A stretch of DNA of 64,000 nucleotides from Axinella damicornis (Eukaryota > Porifera > Demospongiae > Axinellida > Axinellidae): assembly GCA_963931865.1 (NCBI GenBank), contig OZ007509.1, positions 4,617,947 to 4,681,946 on the forward strand, read 5' to 3'. Numbering within the stretch: the first letter of the stretch is position 1; each line of letters begins with the position of its first letter. Below the pieces are notes generated by a model. It did not search any database. It was not told the DNA's origin and saw nothing but the letters and a program-made list of their open reading frames with translations. This document shows, piece by piece, positions 12,401-23,700 of the stretch. Both the position numbers and the translations under genes were made by a program.

Positions 12401-15400
12401 TGCTGCCAAGTAGTAGCTAAGCTAAGCTTCGATCAGTATTGAAATGGGAATTCTGGGGGAGGGAGGGATCCCAGGGTGCCCCCCCACTCTTCTGTTACAT
12501 TTGAGTAATGAGATATGCCTGTGCATAATGTGTGTAGCACATAGCTAGCCTCGTTCCCAGGCCCCGCCCAGCTTTTCGTCGCTTTCTCTCAATTTTTGTT
12601 TGCGCGTGGGAGAGCCTGGGAACGAGGCTAGCACATAGCCTCGTTCCCAGGCCGTTCCCACCTGTAGATCAGTGATCTGTCAGGAGGCAATATTGTTTAC
12701 TAGGCAATTGGCAGTATCCTGCTGTCCTGTAGAACAATAGCTAGTTAAATGTAGCAATAATGCTGTTTGTACTCTTGGGAGGATTGTAGGCAGAGACTAC
12801 ATATCTCAGGATGGGCATTGTTTAAAAGGGGATGGACTTATATTCATGACAGTGGAAAATGCACCCACGTACAAACTCAGGAATGTAAAGATCTGATGCT
12901 TCTGTTTTGTTGATGACTAGCTCTTTTGTGAATTAATTTTTATCTCCTTACAGTTGTGACCTTGGTACTGAATCAGACGGCAATTGGAGCTGTGGTTTCA
13001 ACACTGGGACGTTTTTTGCATGCTGAAGTAAGTGATAAGGGTTGTACCAAAACGGTGCTTGAAAGGTTTTGCCAGTCGAAAAGCATGATTGTGAGATCAC
13101 AAGTGACATAGCCAGTGATCTCATACTAATAATGTGGTAGACTAGTAGTACGTTACAATAATAGACCATGTTCATTGTTTGCCATGTGTTTATGCACATC
13201 TGTCTTCCTCAACTACACAGTTGGGGTTAGGAGTGGGTGTCATTGGTGCAGTCTATATACCCCTTTCAGTGCCTTATGTAATTTCATCCTTCATTGTTGG
13301 AAAGCTGACTGACAAATTGGTAAGTCTTACTTGGGTTAACCTCCTACAGATACTAATTGCTGATCACATATAATTTTGTGAATACTATGTGCTTAGAATC
13401 CCAGATACATTGAGATCACTGGACTTCTGGTTGCTGGTGTTGCATTCTTCTTTGTCGGCCCTCCCAAGTTCCTTGGTGAACCGTACGTAGTATGAAGAAT
13501 TTAGCTCAGGAGCTAATTAGCTCAAATACCTTGACAGGGGTTGCTGTGATAAAACAACATTGAGTATGAATGATTATGTAATATTCTTACCTATTAGGAA
13601 ACTGTGGATCTATATCATTGTGCTGCCAGTGTTAGGCATTGGAGTCTGCCTAGTTAATGTGCCAGTGTTCTCGGACATCTATAGAACAGCCAGGTAAGTG
13701 AAGGAGTGGAGTAGCCTCGTTCCCAGGCCCATACGCGAAACACGGAAGTGAGCCTGGTGACACTTGGCAAAATTCCCGTATGTGCTGAGCTCAGCAGTCT
13801 TGATTTCGGGTAGGCGAATCACGTTCGCCCATTGCCGTAGTAATTACATTCTTTATCGCGTGAAAAGTGTAGCCGTTTGATAAAACCGCTGTTCTAGCCT
13901 TCAAGACTCACCTCTGGTCGCTCCTTGGCAATGACTTCCTACTTAGCCATCACCAACAGCTACCTTCCGCGTGATTTCGAATGCATCCAAGTAAGGAATG
14001 TAATCGCTTACGCAGTTATGCTGACTGTGCACATACGGGAATTTTGCCAAGTGTCACCAGGCCCTCTTGCACGTTCCGCATGAGGGCCTGGGTACGTACG
14101 AGGCTAGGAGTGGAGTAGCCACAAGTGGGTGTGGCTTAAGGTAAATTACTAGTAGCTGCTCTAATAGTCAGATCAGCCATTTATTGTCATGGGATACTTA
14201 AGTTGGACAGCCACCCGGATTATGCACACACAAACACGTCTTCCAGAAGAGGGGTATCCAAATTGCCAGCTTGTCTAGCTACTGCATGCGTATCAGTTTG
14301 AGTTCAAAGTTCAAAGTATCTCCACTATACATTCTGTCGTGCAGTACACAGAGCAGTCATGATGAAGTACTTGCTGGTGCAATTTCAGGAATTATTGTTT
14401 CGACCTTAGCTGCCGGGTAAGAGCTATATGTTCAGATGCAAGAGGGCAAGTAGCTATATCACAGAAGTTGCATGCATTAATGTCTGAGGATGTTCATACT
14501 GTATTGTCCCACACAAACACCCACAGGCACCCGCAGCTGCAAAGCATGCAATTATAGCCAATGTATTGATTATGCAGTTAACAACCAACACTTAACCTCT
14601 CCTAAGGGAGTTTATTGGTCCAGCACTTGGTGGTGTCCTGGTTTACTTCGTGGGATACCAGTGGATGACAACCGTAAGTGTACAGTAATCACTAAGCATT
14701 GAACAATATATCATTGCTAGTTGGTTATGCCAATATATCATCCATCCATGGGCAGAGAGAGCCTCAGTGCAATATGGAGTGTCAGGCATCACATCAGGCA
14801 ACTACTAATGTCCAAAGCCATTTGACTTTTCAAGTTTCAACTGTCCAGCCCCTTTCACAACCCTCTGCACTGACATATAACTGTACCAATGCAGCCCACC
14901 CAGTAGGGCCAGTATGTGCTGTCAGAATCCCTTTTAGGGATTGACTGTAGACCATGTTCTTAACATCAGATGTTAATCCGAAGCTAGTAGTTTTCTCTGA
15001 GAAATTTCTGACTCAGATATATTATGGTAGGGGTTGTGCCAGCAGGTAGCATCACTGCTTGGTTGTAGCTGCAGTTGTACTCGGCAGGCATCAATTCTAC
15101 TATTTTTCTTCCATAGATGCTCTCTGGAATGTTCTTTTTTCTGGTACGTTCATTATGTACGATGATAAAATTATAGGAAGTCAATTGATTTGCACTTTCA
15201 TTAGGTCTCCAGTGAATACAGCAGAAAACTGGACCTCGTAACAATAGCAACTCATTAGCCTCGCTCTCTGCTATGATAGCACAGCAGAAATTAAGCCTTG
15301 GAGATAATTGCACGTGATTCATGTAGCTAGGGGTAGACACACTCAAATGTTCATGTCAAGTCCTTTGAAAGGTCCAATTAGATTGCCATCTTGAGGTTTA

Positions 15401-15616
15401 GTTAGGTCAGAACTACTAGCTATGTGTCGCCACCTGTGCCACATGCATGACAGCTGGCTCCTCCCATCGTGATATGTTCACTGTATCATTCTGTACCACA
15501 AGGGACTGGTGTTGATTGCCGCTACTCTGATGGAAAGACTGTGCCACAGAGCTGCTGCCCGTTCACTCCACCCAGATCACCGAGACGAAACCAAAGTGGA
15601 AGAAGTCGTACTCTAA
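8253..15616 (+). CDS. SLC18B1-like vesicular polyamine transporter (MFS), tandem copy 1
   Basis: Fifteen coding exons in consistent phase give about 488 residues: 8253-8507, 8674-8769, 9302-9375, 10404-10551, 10897-10965, 11488-11602, 12283-12357, 12954-13027, 13221-13319, 13397-13482, 13598-13693, 14345-14416, 14607-14673, 15117-15143 and 15503-15616. A cytosolic N-terminal tail of about 55 residues precedes about twelve hydrophobic segments. Segments resemble SLC18B1: GVKFSQVAGLFLAGG...ILFG, a G-A-P-I-G-G motif before TM5, GKLTDKL in the TM8-9 loop region, and GPALGGVLVY late in the chain. SLC18 proteins are proton-driven vesicular antiporters and SLC18B1 carries polyamines; the substrate here is inferred only. 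The start follows a splice acceptor and is shared with copy 2. The copies differ in short in-frame indels. Confidence 0.85.
9395..9742 (+). repeat. Microsatellite plus truncated VNTR-bearing repeat, copy 2
   Basis: (GA)n then (GT)n at about 9395-9470, followed by sequence matching the unique tail of the repeats at 3.5-4.0 and 46.7-47.3 kb (GGGACTAGACTAGTGATGCA, AATGTTCAAGAACATTGGGC). Two to three units like GGGAGCAGCAACTGAAG and a GCTTGTACA end follow. It lies in intron 3 of transporter copy 1 and is absent from copy 2 at that site. Confidence 0.7.
10269..10433 (+). repeat. Duplicated splice acceptor and exon start around a perfect palindrome
   Basis: CGTATATTCATTACAGGTTT plus GTGACGGCCATGCCAAATGG occurs at about 10269-10312 and again at 10388-10428, where it begins the true exon 4. 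Between them is a perfect palindrome (10325-10378) made of two TAGCC-family ends (TAGCCTCGTTCCCAGGCC and its complement) plus 8 bp of flank. The upstream acceptor leads into a short frame ending at TAG inside the palindrome, so only the downstream acceptor gives a full exon. Confidence 0.8.
11119..11209. mobile_element. TAGCC-family element in transporter intron
   Basis: Ends TAGCCTCATTCCCAGGCC and GGCCTGGGAACGAGGCTA, plus an inner inverted repeat CTCCAGCTTTTG/CAAAAGCTGGAG. Flanked by (A)TTCCATTC on both sides, an 8-9-bp target duplication. The paralogous intron in copy 2 (20068-20464) lacks it. Confidence 0.85.
11565..12262 (+). repeat. Internal tandem duplication carrying a vestigial or poison exon
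   Basis: About 190 bp spanning the end of exon 6 and an exon-like block (AGTTGCCAGCTGTCTCACTG...) occur at 11565-11757 and again at 12078-12260. The block encodes ELPAVSLETVASLERLLLK in phase after exon 6. Splicing it through the donor at 11774 shifts frame and meets a stop at once in the next exon; the second block has no donor. In copy 2 the equivalent (about 20701-20738) hits an in-frame TAG. Skipping it restores the full transporter frame in both genes. Confidence 0.65.
12546..12630. mobile_element. TAGCC-family element
   Basis: Ends TAGCCTCGTTCCCAGGCC and AGCCTGGGAACGAGGCTA. Flanked by GCACATAGC on both sides, a perfect 9-bp target duplication. A second, solo end (AGCCTCGTTCCCAGGCC) begins at about 12638. 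Confidence 0.88.
13712..14106. mobile_element. TAGCC-family element, 395 bp, with nested arms
   Basis: Begins TAGCCTCGTTCCCAGGCC and ends GGCCTGGGTACGTACGAGGCTA. An inner repeat CTGGTGACACTTGGCAAAAT is mirrored by ATTTTGCCAAGTGTCACCAG. Flanked by GGAGTGGAG on both sides, a perfect 9-bp duplication. The aligned intron of copy 2 (near 30222-30250) carries a single uninterrupted GGAGTACAGTA site, supporting insertion after the gene duplication. Confidence 0.88.
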
Positions 15617-15899
15617 AGTTATGGTAGTGAAACGTCTCTGTAATTATTTGCCTCATGCATCAGAGTGCTAAGGCACTGAAATGGTTTGGAATGACCTTTG
15701 AAAGGACTCACACTCTTCCATGTTATAGCCTTATTTGTAGTACTCCATTCAACACCAAGCAGGAATGTTTTGTGAAATCTGCAACCAATGTAAAGTTAAT
15801 GTATAGACAGTTGCATGTGTAATTACTTGAATAGAGTCCATTTCTCTCCTCCTTTGCATGAAGTGGGTGAGCAAAACAATCCTCTCACCTTGTATATAG

Positions 15900-17345
15900 G
15901 GGTGGGGAAAAGTTAGTTCTGTAGCCACATTCCCATGCAGGCTATCATGGTGTACAATGTTTGCTCAAGGGGTATAGTCACTTATGTCTGTTGAAGTGCT
16001 TGTGACCAAGATAAGAAATGGAATCAACTTACCGCATTGTGTGCTTATATCATGGGAGAAACTCACGAATTGCAGGGATTGTGCATGGTGGTGAAAATGT
16101 TCATGGATACTGTGATGGTTGAAAGAGGTAGCTACTGCTGTCGATAGTGGTAAACTGGAATCAGTGTGCTGGAAATAAGCGAACAAGGCCATCATCAGAA
16201 CTTGGCATGTCACGGTGTCCGGAACTGATTCCAGCTTGATTTCCGCGGATAAATTTTTTCGTGAATCGCTGTGGAAATGCGAAATTCGTGAAAGTTTTCT
16301 CCCGCAATAGAAACCTGCTATACGGCATATGCTTTAAGAGCTGATCAAGCTATAGGGGTCAGTCACTCCAAGTGATGAAGATGAAACAGATCAAAACATT
16401 TTCTCTGCTCCTAATTAAGGTATGGCTACTTTTCCCCTTTGAACGAAGCGATCAAGAACTTATAGGGAATGATAAAGCGATCAAGGACAATTTTGCAGAC
16501 CAAAACTGTGATCTTGACCCTGATTGCAAAATGCTTGTTCAGGTGACACATAAATTATGTGACTATCCCTTGTTTATTGTAAGAAGGAATAGAAGATGAA
16601 AGGGCCAAAGTGTGCTTTAATTCCACAATGTGCATAGAGTGCCATATATGCTACTTCTCCGTATATATGTTGCAATAAACCAGTTAATGTAGCGTTTATG
16701 CTTGTGCACTATGAAAAATACTGCATGTAGGCGAGCTCTCAATGCAAATATGGCACTTGGCTTCACCTCGTGCTACATTAGCCTCTTGACCACACCCTTG
16801 TACAATATTTCTCGTAGTGCACTCACTGTGGTACTTTCACTAGTATTCATTATGACTCAAACCCTGATTGTAGATTTTGCAAATGGTTTGTGAAGTGGAT
16901 ATACATATAGCTACACTGGCACGGAGTTAGCCTCGTTCCCAGGCCGTCTGCCAGTCGCGCGCATATCACATACGTGACCTTTGAACCCTTGTCAGATAGC
17001 TGCCGCTAGCACGGAGTTGCTCAATAGCTATACCGGGCCACTATTAAAAAGTCCTCATTGATGCACTCTTCACTTAATTCCCATACAATTACTTATCCCC
17101 TCACCTCCTCCCCCACACCACTCACTCTCTTTTCACTTAATTCTTTATCTAAGGAGGCCATCTCTAGCCAAGTTGCGAAAAAAAGTTGGGGAGGGGTCTG
17201 AGAATGAGGCTAGTCCATCTCCACAGTATCTGCAGACTTACTCATCTCTTCCTCAGTCTTCTCCTTCTAAAGAATAATGAGAAAAGAGGTGGAGCTATCA
17301 TCACACACCAAGTCACATTGCAGCTCAGCCACACCCACACAACTT
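15900..17345. repeat. Segmental duplication, copy 1 (3' flank of transporter copy 1)
   Basis: From GGGGTGGGGAAAAGTTA to the CATCACACACCA/CCACACCCAC region, this block matches about 42010-44000 in the same order and orientation. No convincing coding exon is visible; scattered short frames do not match each other across copies. It reads as the shared downstream flank of the duplicated transporter unit. Confidence 0.75.
16928..17008. mobile_element. TAGCC-family element with an empty paralogous site
   Basis: Starts TAGCCTCGTTCCCAGGCC and ends TGCCGCTA. Flanked by GCACGGAGT twice (16919-16927 and 17009-17017). The duplicated segment at about 43136-43145 reads GGCACTGAGTTG with no insert and a single target copy. 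This directly supports a 9-bp duplication on insertion. Confidence 0.88.
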
Positions 17346-17399
17346 TGAACCCGTCCCGAGCTCTCGGGCTGACGGCGCCGTGGATTTGTGTTATGCCAG

Positions 17400-17462
17400 C
17401 TGTTAGCTGTTTGCGAGAGAGGGCTCAGTGCGCACACAGGTGCAGGTATGAGTATATATGAC
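17400..17462 (+). promoter_or_regulatory. Core promoter of transporter copy 2
   Basis: TTAGCTGTTTGCGAGAGAGG and GGCTCAGTGCGCAC precede a TATA-like stretch at 17453-17459, matching the arrangement upstream of copy 1. A splice acceptor lies directly upstream of the start codon at 17753. Confidence 0.55.
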
Positions 17463-17752
17463 GACCGTTCGAGCGTTTGCATCAGTTCAGCGGTTATTGC
17501 AATTATATACGCGAGGTGGATGGGAAACGTTGGTAGTGTACGGAATAGTCCACGGACAATGATTTACGAATTTGTTATTTGTCCGGCAGGAAGTATAGGC
17601 GATGGGCTAGGGTATATTTAATAGGCCAGGCCAGGGCCGAGACTAATATAAGCTATACAGCTGGTATGCGACATAAAGCTGGGGAGGAGCCTGGGAACAA
17701 GGCTATAGCTTATGTTGTGGTTCACATATTTTATGTACGTCTGTGCAGGATC

Positions 17753-20700
17753 ATGGAGCATGAGCTTACTGACATTCCCTTGCAACCGCTGAAGAAATCT
17801 TCAGAAGTAGAGGATGAAAAAGCCGTAGCACATGACCCGACTGAGCTCAGGGAAGCCAGCAAAGAGCAGACTTGGTTCATGATCAAGAGATGGGTCTCAC
17901 GGAAATGGAAGTCGGTCTTCATGGTTGTTACCACAATGCTTGGATACCTGTTGTTGCATTTTGCAATTTCAGCAATTTCACCCTTTTACCCAATTTGGGT
18001 TAGTGACAAGTCTCACCACAAATCATAAAGCCAGTGTAGTGGATCAACTAGGGGGACAAGATCCATGCAAACATTATCCATGCATAGGTATAGTGTGCAA
18101 TGATACACAAGAAGTAGCTATGTGGAAATAGCAGACTACTAATACTGATATTGCCGGGTTCCTTGTAATATGATGTTCATGCTTGGATGTTCATGCTTTT
18201 AACTATATTCCTATAGGCATTGCAGAAAGGTGCCAACTTGATAATTTCTGGTTGCGTGATAGGTACGGCAGGTTTGATGGTAACTGTCTTCTCTCCTATT
18301 CTAGGAGTCTGTGTAAGTACTAGTCCATTTGCCTCCTGTGTGCATGATACTTCACTTCATATTCTGACTACAAACAATTCAAAATGGCAGCCTCTGAATG
18401 ACTGTGAGAGAGCTAGTGCCTGTGCTAGTTTATAGTCTTGTCCTAGTATGTTTTTTTATCCTGCATAAGTGTAAGTCTAGTTAGGTGAGAAGCCTCAAAG
18501 CAGCAGTGCCACCCCTTGTCAGGCTACAAGTATGTATGTGGTGCACAAACCAGTAGCAGTCTTCAACAAGCTAGTTCCGGCATGTGCTTAGAACTACATT
18601 GCTGTCAGTTGTCTGTTGCTGTTCTCTATGTAGCTTCCTCATCTTGGTGTGAAGTACTCACAGGTAGCCGGACTGTTCCTAGCAGGAGGGACCTTTATCC
18701 TGTTTGGGTAGGTCATGTGACACACATCACCATACAGATACAGTAACGCACAATACATAACAATCTAAAACTCAACACATAAGCCTCTATATGACAATGC
18801 ACTGTTTTCATGACCAACAAGACTCCTATTGGCGCAAAAAAAGCATTGCAAAAGTACCTAGCCAGAAAGTCACCAAACGGCCAAAAGTGCATGGTTTCGA
18901 GGATGGGGTATAGGCAGTGGGTGGCAGCAGACACACCCATGCTGGTGCATATATGCTCAGTCAGGCTCACAGCCAGACTTGCCCTGCAAGAATCATCTGC
19001 CTAGTATACAGCTTTGTTGCTCAGTCATTAGCATACTACCGGTATGTGTGTAGGATTGTGTAGTCCATTGATGCAGGACAGTGTGGATGGAAAAATGATT
19101 GCCATGCTAGTATACACAACTACATAGTAAGATACTACAGTGCATTATATAACTGGTGTACCTATATTCTTTACAGGTTTGTGACGTCCATGCCAAATGG
19201 AGCAGTGTTCGTAGCATTCAGTTTTATCTTGAGGGCAGTTGAAGGAATTACTGCAATGTACAGCATGGCATCCTACGTATTGTTGACCCAGCTCTTCTCT
19301 GAACAGAAAGGCATGATTGTTGTAAGTCTACTAGATTTTGTACCTAGGGCCAGAATGATCTCCTTAAACTGTACATGCAGAACCCTAATTCTAAGAACCC
19401 TTCAGTGAACATAACCCCCTGCACCCTGCTTGAAGGTTGCCAGTGTACGTAGGGTTAGCTATTTAGTACATATAATGATGAGCATAGAGCTGTACAGTCC
19501 AGACCCCAAATAGCTAACTATTCCGCTTCAGACTTGCACTTCACCATAGAAACACAACACAAAACATGGGGTTTGGGATGGGTGTGCCTACTCTTGCTAT
19601 GGATGTACGTATGTATTCTGCTGACAAGACAGTGACCCCATATCAGTCAGTCTGAAATCTAAAGCACTCGCTTAAGTGAAGTCAGGCAAGCAAATATTTA
19701 CATGGTGTGCTGTTGGTGGCAGCCTCTCTGATTAGCCCTACAGCCTCATATAGCAGCAAAACAGTAGATGAGGGGAGCCATTTCATTGTCAGTTGATTGT
19801 CCAATTCACAGTCTAGAGACCCATTGTGGTGTAGAGCAGCAGGTCTCCAATATAGACTTCAATTTGAAATTCGAAGTCTGCTGCTTATACAGTGAAATGG
19901 TATAAGCAGATTCGTAAGGAGAACCCCATTCTTAGAAATACTGGAGGCAGCTGGTACATAATATTCTGTACCATAATGTATGCTCTTATCTTTTTATCCC
20001 TCTATAGGCTGTTTCACAGGTGTCGATTGTTACAGGCTTTTGCATTGGAGCCCCAATAGGAGGATTGGTATGTGATATATGTTGTGTCTACTGTGAGTAC
20101 TGTAGTTGGGGGATGTGCCAAGTGTGTGTACTGTAGTTGTGCGATGTAGTGTGGGATGTCCCAGGCAGCCCCATCTCATCCTAGTGATGGGATGGGATGA
20201 TGGGACCAAGGCCTCTGGTAGGATGTCCCAGGCAGTTCCATCTCATCCTAGTGGAGGATGGGATGATGCCTCTGGAGGGGATGGTGTGATATCCCAAGCA
20301 GTCACATCTGGAGCTAAAGAACTGAGAGCCCACAGAAAATGTGTGAGCCAGATGTTCCATTCTAGTAGCCTGGTACCCAGGCTCATGTGGAGGAAATGAG
20401 CCTGGACAAGAGGCTATAGCATTCTGATGCTCATCCATGTACGTATTGTTACTTCTCTTTGCAGGTCGGTGGTTTCAAACTTCCCTTTGTGAGTGTTGGT
20501 GCGATCATAATGCTGTTGGTGCTGGTGCTTTTTCTTCAGCAGCTTGGTGTTGCTAGTATGTTGGGAGTTATTGGTGTGTACATGCACTTCTTCTGTTAAC
20601 TTGGTGACTGATTTCAGTCCAAGTGGTCCCCACTGACATCTATGCTAACGTGGTCCCCACTGACATAAGTGCATTCATTTATGCTAACGTGTTTTTTCAG

Positions 20701-23700
20701 AGTTGCCAGCTGTCCCACTGGAGACCATGGCCTAGCTTAACATAATAGAATGTTGTGCTTGTTTTCTACAGAGAGTGGTAAGCCAGGAGTAGTCTCACCA
20801 AAAGTTCTTTGCAGACTGTTCAAGTTTCCAATGGTTACATTGCTAGGTAAGCATCACTGTGCATGCAGATGCAACATATATACCAGTTTGGATACTTGCA
20901 TTTGATCCACACGGTTTGTTGTTTGGAAGTCAGCTGGGAGCTGTAGACAGTCAGTTATTTGGTCTGAATGCTTGTGCATAGAACTTCCAGGGTGCTTATT
21001 TACAGTGTAGTGAGCTGGGTATCCTCCCCCAAGAGGTTATGAAAATTTTGGTCACTGAGGTTACATGATTCTGGTAGCTTTTGGGGCCAGACTAGTAGTC
21101 CTTTGTGATATACCTCCTTACAGTTGTGATCTTGGTACTGAACCAGGCGACGGTTGGAGCTGTGATATCAACAATGGGACGTTTTTTGCATGCTACAGTA
21201 AGTGAATTGTGATGAGAGGCTACAACCATACTTGGTGATTGTACCAAAATGGTATTGCCTGAAGGAATGCATGTGAGAGAGATTCACAAGTGACATAGGA
21301 TGCAGTTAATTTAATGTACTGTAACAGTAATAGACACAACCTTACGCCTACTAATTGTATTCATGTGCATGACACATTCCCTGTGCACGGCATATGCATA
21401 TTCCTAGTTTTGTATTAATAATGTGGTAGTAGCACATTGTTCTGTACCTATCTACGCCTTGTGTTCAATCACATCTTCTTCAACTATACAGTTAGGGTTA
21501 GGATTGGGTGTGATCGGTGCAGTCTATGTGCCTCTTCAAGTGCCTTATATATTTTCATCCTTCTTTGTTGGAAGGTTGACTGACAAATTGGTAAGTCTTA
21601 CAGAGGGTTACCTCCTGCATAATTATACTAACCACTGATCTCATGTAGTTTTGTGAATACTATGTGCTTAGAATCCCAGATACATTGAGATCACTGGACT
21701 TCTGGTTACTGGTGTTGCACTCTTCTTTGTCGGCCCTCCCAACTTCATTAGTGAACTGTACGTTGTATGAAGAATTTTATAGCTCATAGTTACTTTATTC
21801 AAGTGAAGAATCTCAGCTAGGAGCTAATTGCCGAGCGCCTTAGCATCTGTCCAACATATCCATGTATATGGAAAAAGATCTCTGTAGGGGGGATTGTATA
21901 CTTCACTGTTTTGTGTGATCATCCCTGCCTTGTTCCTTACTTTGCCGTTCTGGTATACCTACATTGTTGATTACATATGTGGCAATAGTTAGTCACGCTT
22001 AGGAATGCAATTACTGGTTAAGGTTAACACACATACATCCTGGTCTGCATGTGCGTCATAGCAATGGCCACTGCAGACAGATTGGTGGAGCCAGTGTGAC
22101 ACAGTCAGCACAGTTACTTTGGATCAGAACTTAGTGAGGTAAGTAATCTTGGTTTGCTAATAACATCCAATCTCTCCTGGACCACTCACATTGACAATAT
22201 ATGCTCCAAGGCGAGACGTATTCTGGGTCTTGTGTACAGGCGTTTTTACAGGCACTCAGATGTGGTCAGTTATATGTATCCCTCGTACGGCCACATCTGG
22301 AATATGCTGCTCCAGTGTGGTCTCCTCATGCACTTGCAGAAAGACATAGCCATGCTTGAGAAAACCCAGCAATTCGCGAGTAGAATTTGCACTAAAAACT
22401 GGGATGCTGGCTACCATGAGCTTTTGGACATGCTTGATCTACCTTCACTTGCACAGCGTAGACTGCACACAAGGCTGTGCTATCAGAGAACGCGGTAGCG
22501 TTCTCTATTTAGGGATGGCTAAGGAAATTTCGAAATACCATACTGATGCACCAGCAGGAAAACGGCCAAAGAAGCTACTACCCCCCCAAACCAAGCATGC
22601 AGACAGAATGATACTGCCTAGCAGTTCACAAAAACACTCGCAAACGTACCTGAGAGTACGCGGGAGTCGAGAAATAAGTCGCCGTAAAATTCCGATTTCG
22701 TCATCTTCTTTCTTCTTCTTTCTTCTTCTTTCTTCTTCTTTCTCATTGACTAGCATAGCTGGACAACAAAAGCATTTCCTGAGCTAGTTCACTCACAGAA
22801 CAACATCGCTTTCGTCGTAGTAGCTCCTTTCGGCCCTTTTGACTACATACTGGCAGGAACGGCACTTCTGGCTAGCTACGATTCTGTGAATTGCTAGCAC
22901 GAAGCCATTTTGATGCACCAGAGGTCACGCGTGCCAAATGCGCATGCGCAGTTCACATGCAAACGCACATTGCTTTCTTTGTTGCTGGTGATGGTTGCAT
23001 TTCGGGCACTTGCTGATCAGCTGAATCCTTGTGAATCCATCATCTGGTGCATCACTACCGCTGCAAGGAATTTCTGCCAACCTTTTCTTGCCAAGATCTA
23101 TCGTGACTATGCCATCATGGAGGCGTGGCTTTCTTCTCATGACGTAACTGCAGTGCAGAACATGTACCAAAGAACTGTGAGTGAGGCTACAGTTTTGGCG
23201 TTTGAACTTCGAAGTGTTTGCTGAATCTGTCTAATCCGTCGTCTGGTGGCACACTCCTAGGAGCTATCATCCATGAACGTATCCTAGTGGTACCTACCAG
23301 TTTGGTATCAGTAAGCACTTTTGTGATCGCTAGTGAGAAACTCGGTTTGAGGTGAAGGGAGGTATACTGAGTTCAGTATTCATCTATCTATCTATCTTGT
23401 CATTCTTTATCTATCTATAATGTATATACTCTACCCAAGAGCAATATGATCACTTTTGGTATAATTATATAAAAGCAATAATGGATCATTACTTCCTGGT
23501 GAATCACAACATAAGGAAGGAGCAATTGTGCTGCCCCGAGCAGTAGGATCCTCAACCACATCCATCAAGGCAGCTCTCCTTTGCACGGTGATGACCTAGC
23601 TAGTGATTGTTCAATCAATACATTACCCCTATCATTAGAAACTTACGCATTCTATGTGCTCAAAAAACCTCACAAACTAGAAACAAAAAATTTTCTTACA

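Noticed and set aside
22910..23224. Plus-strand frame in module A (and 24364-24630 in module B)
   Set aside because: As conserved as the antisense frame between the two modules, so the comparison does not support it as a gene; left as undecided within the module description.
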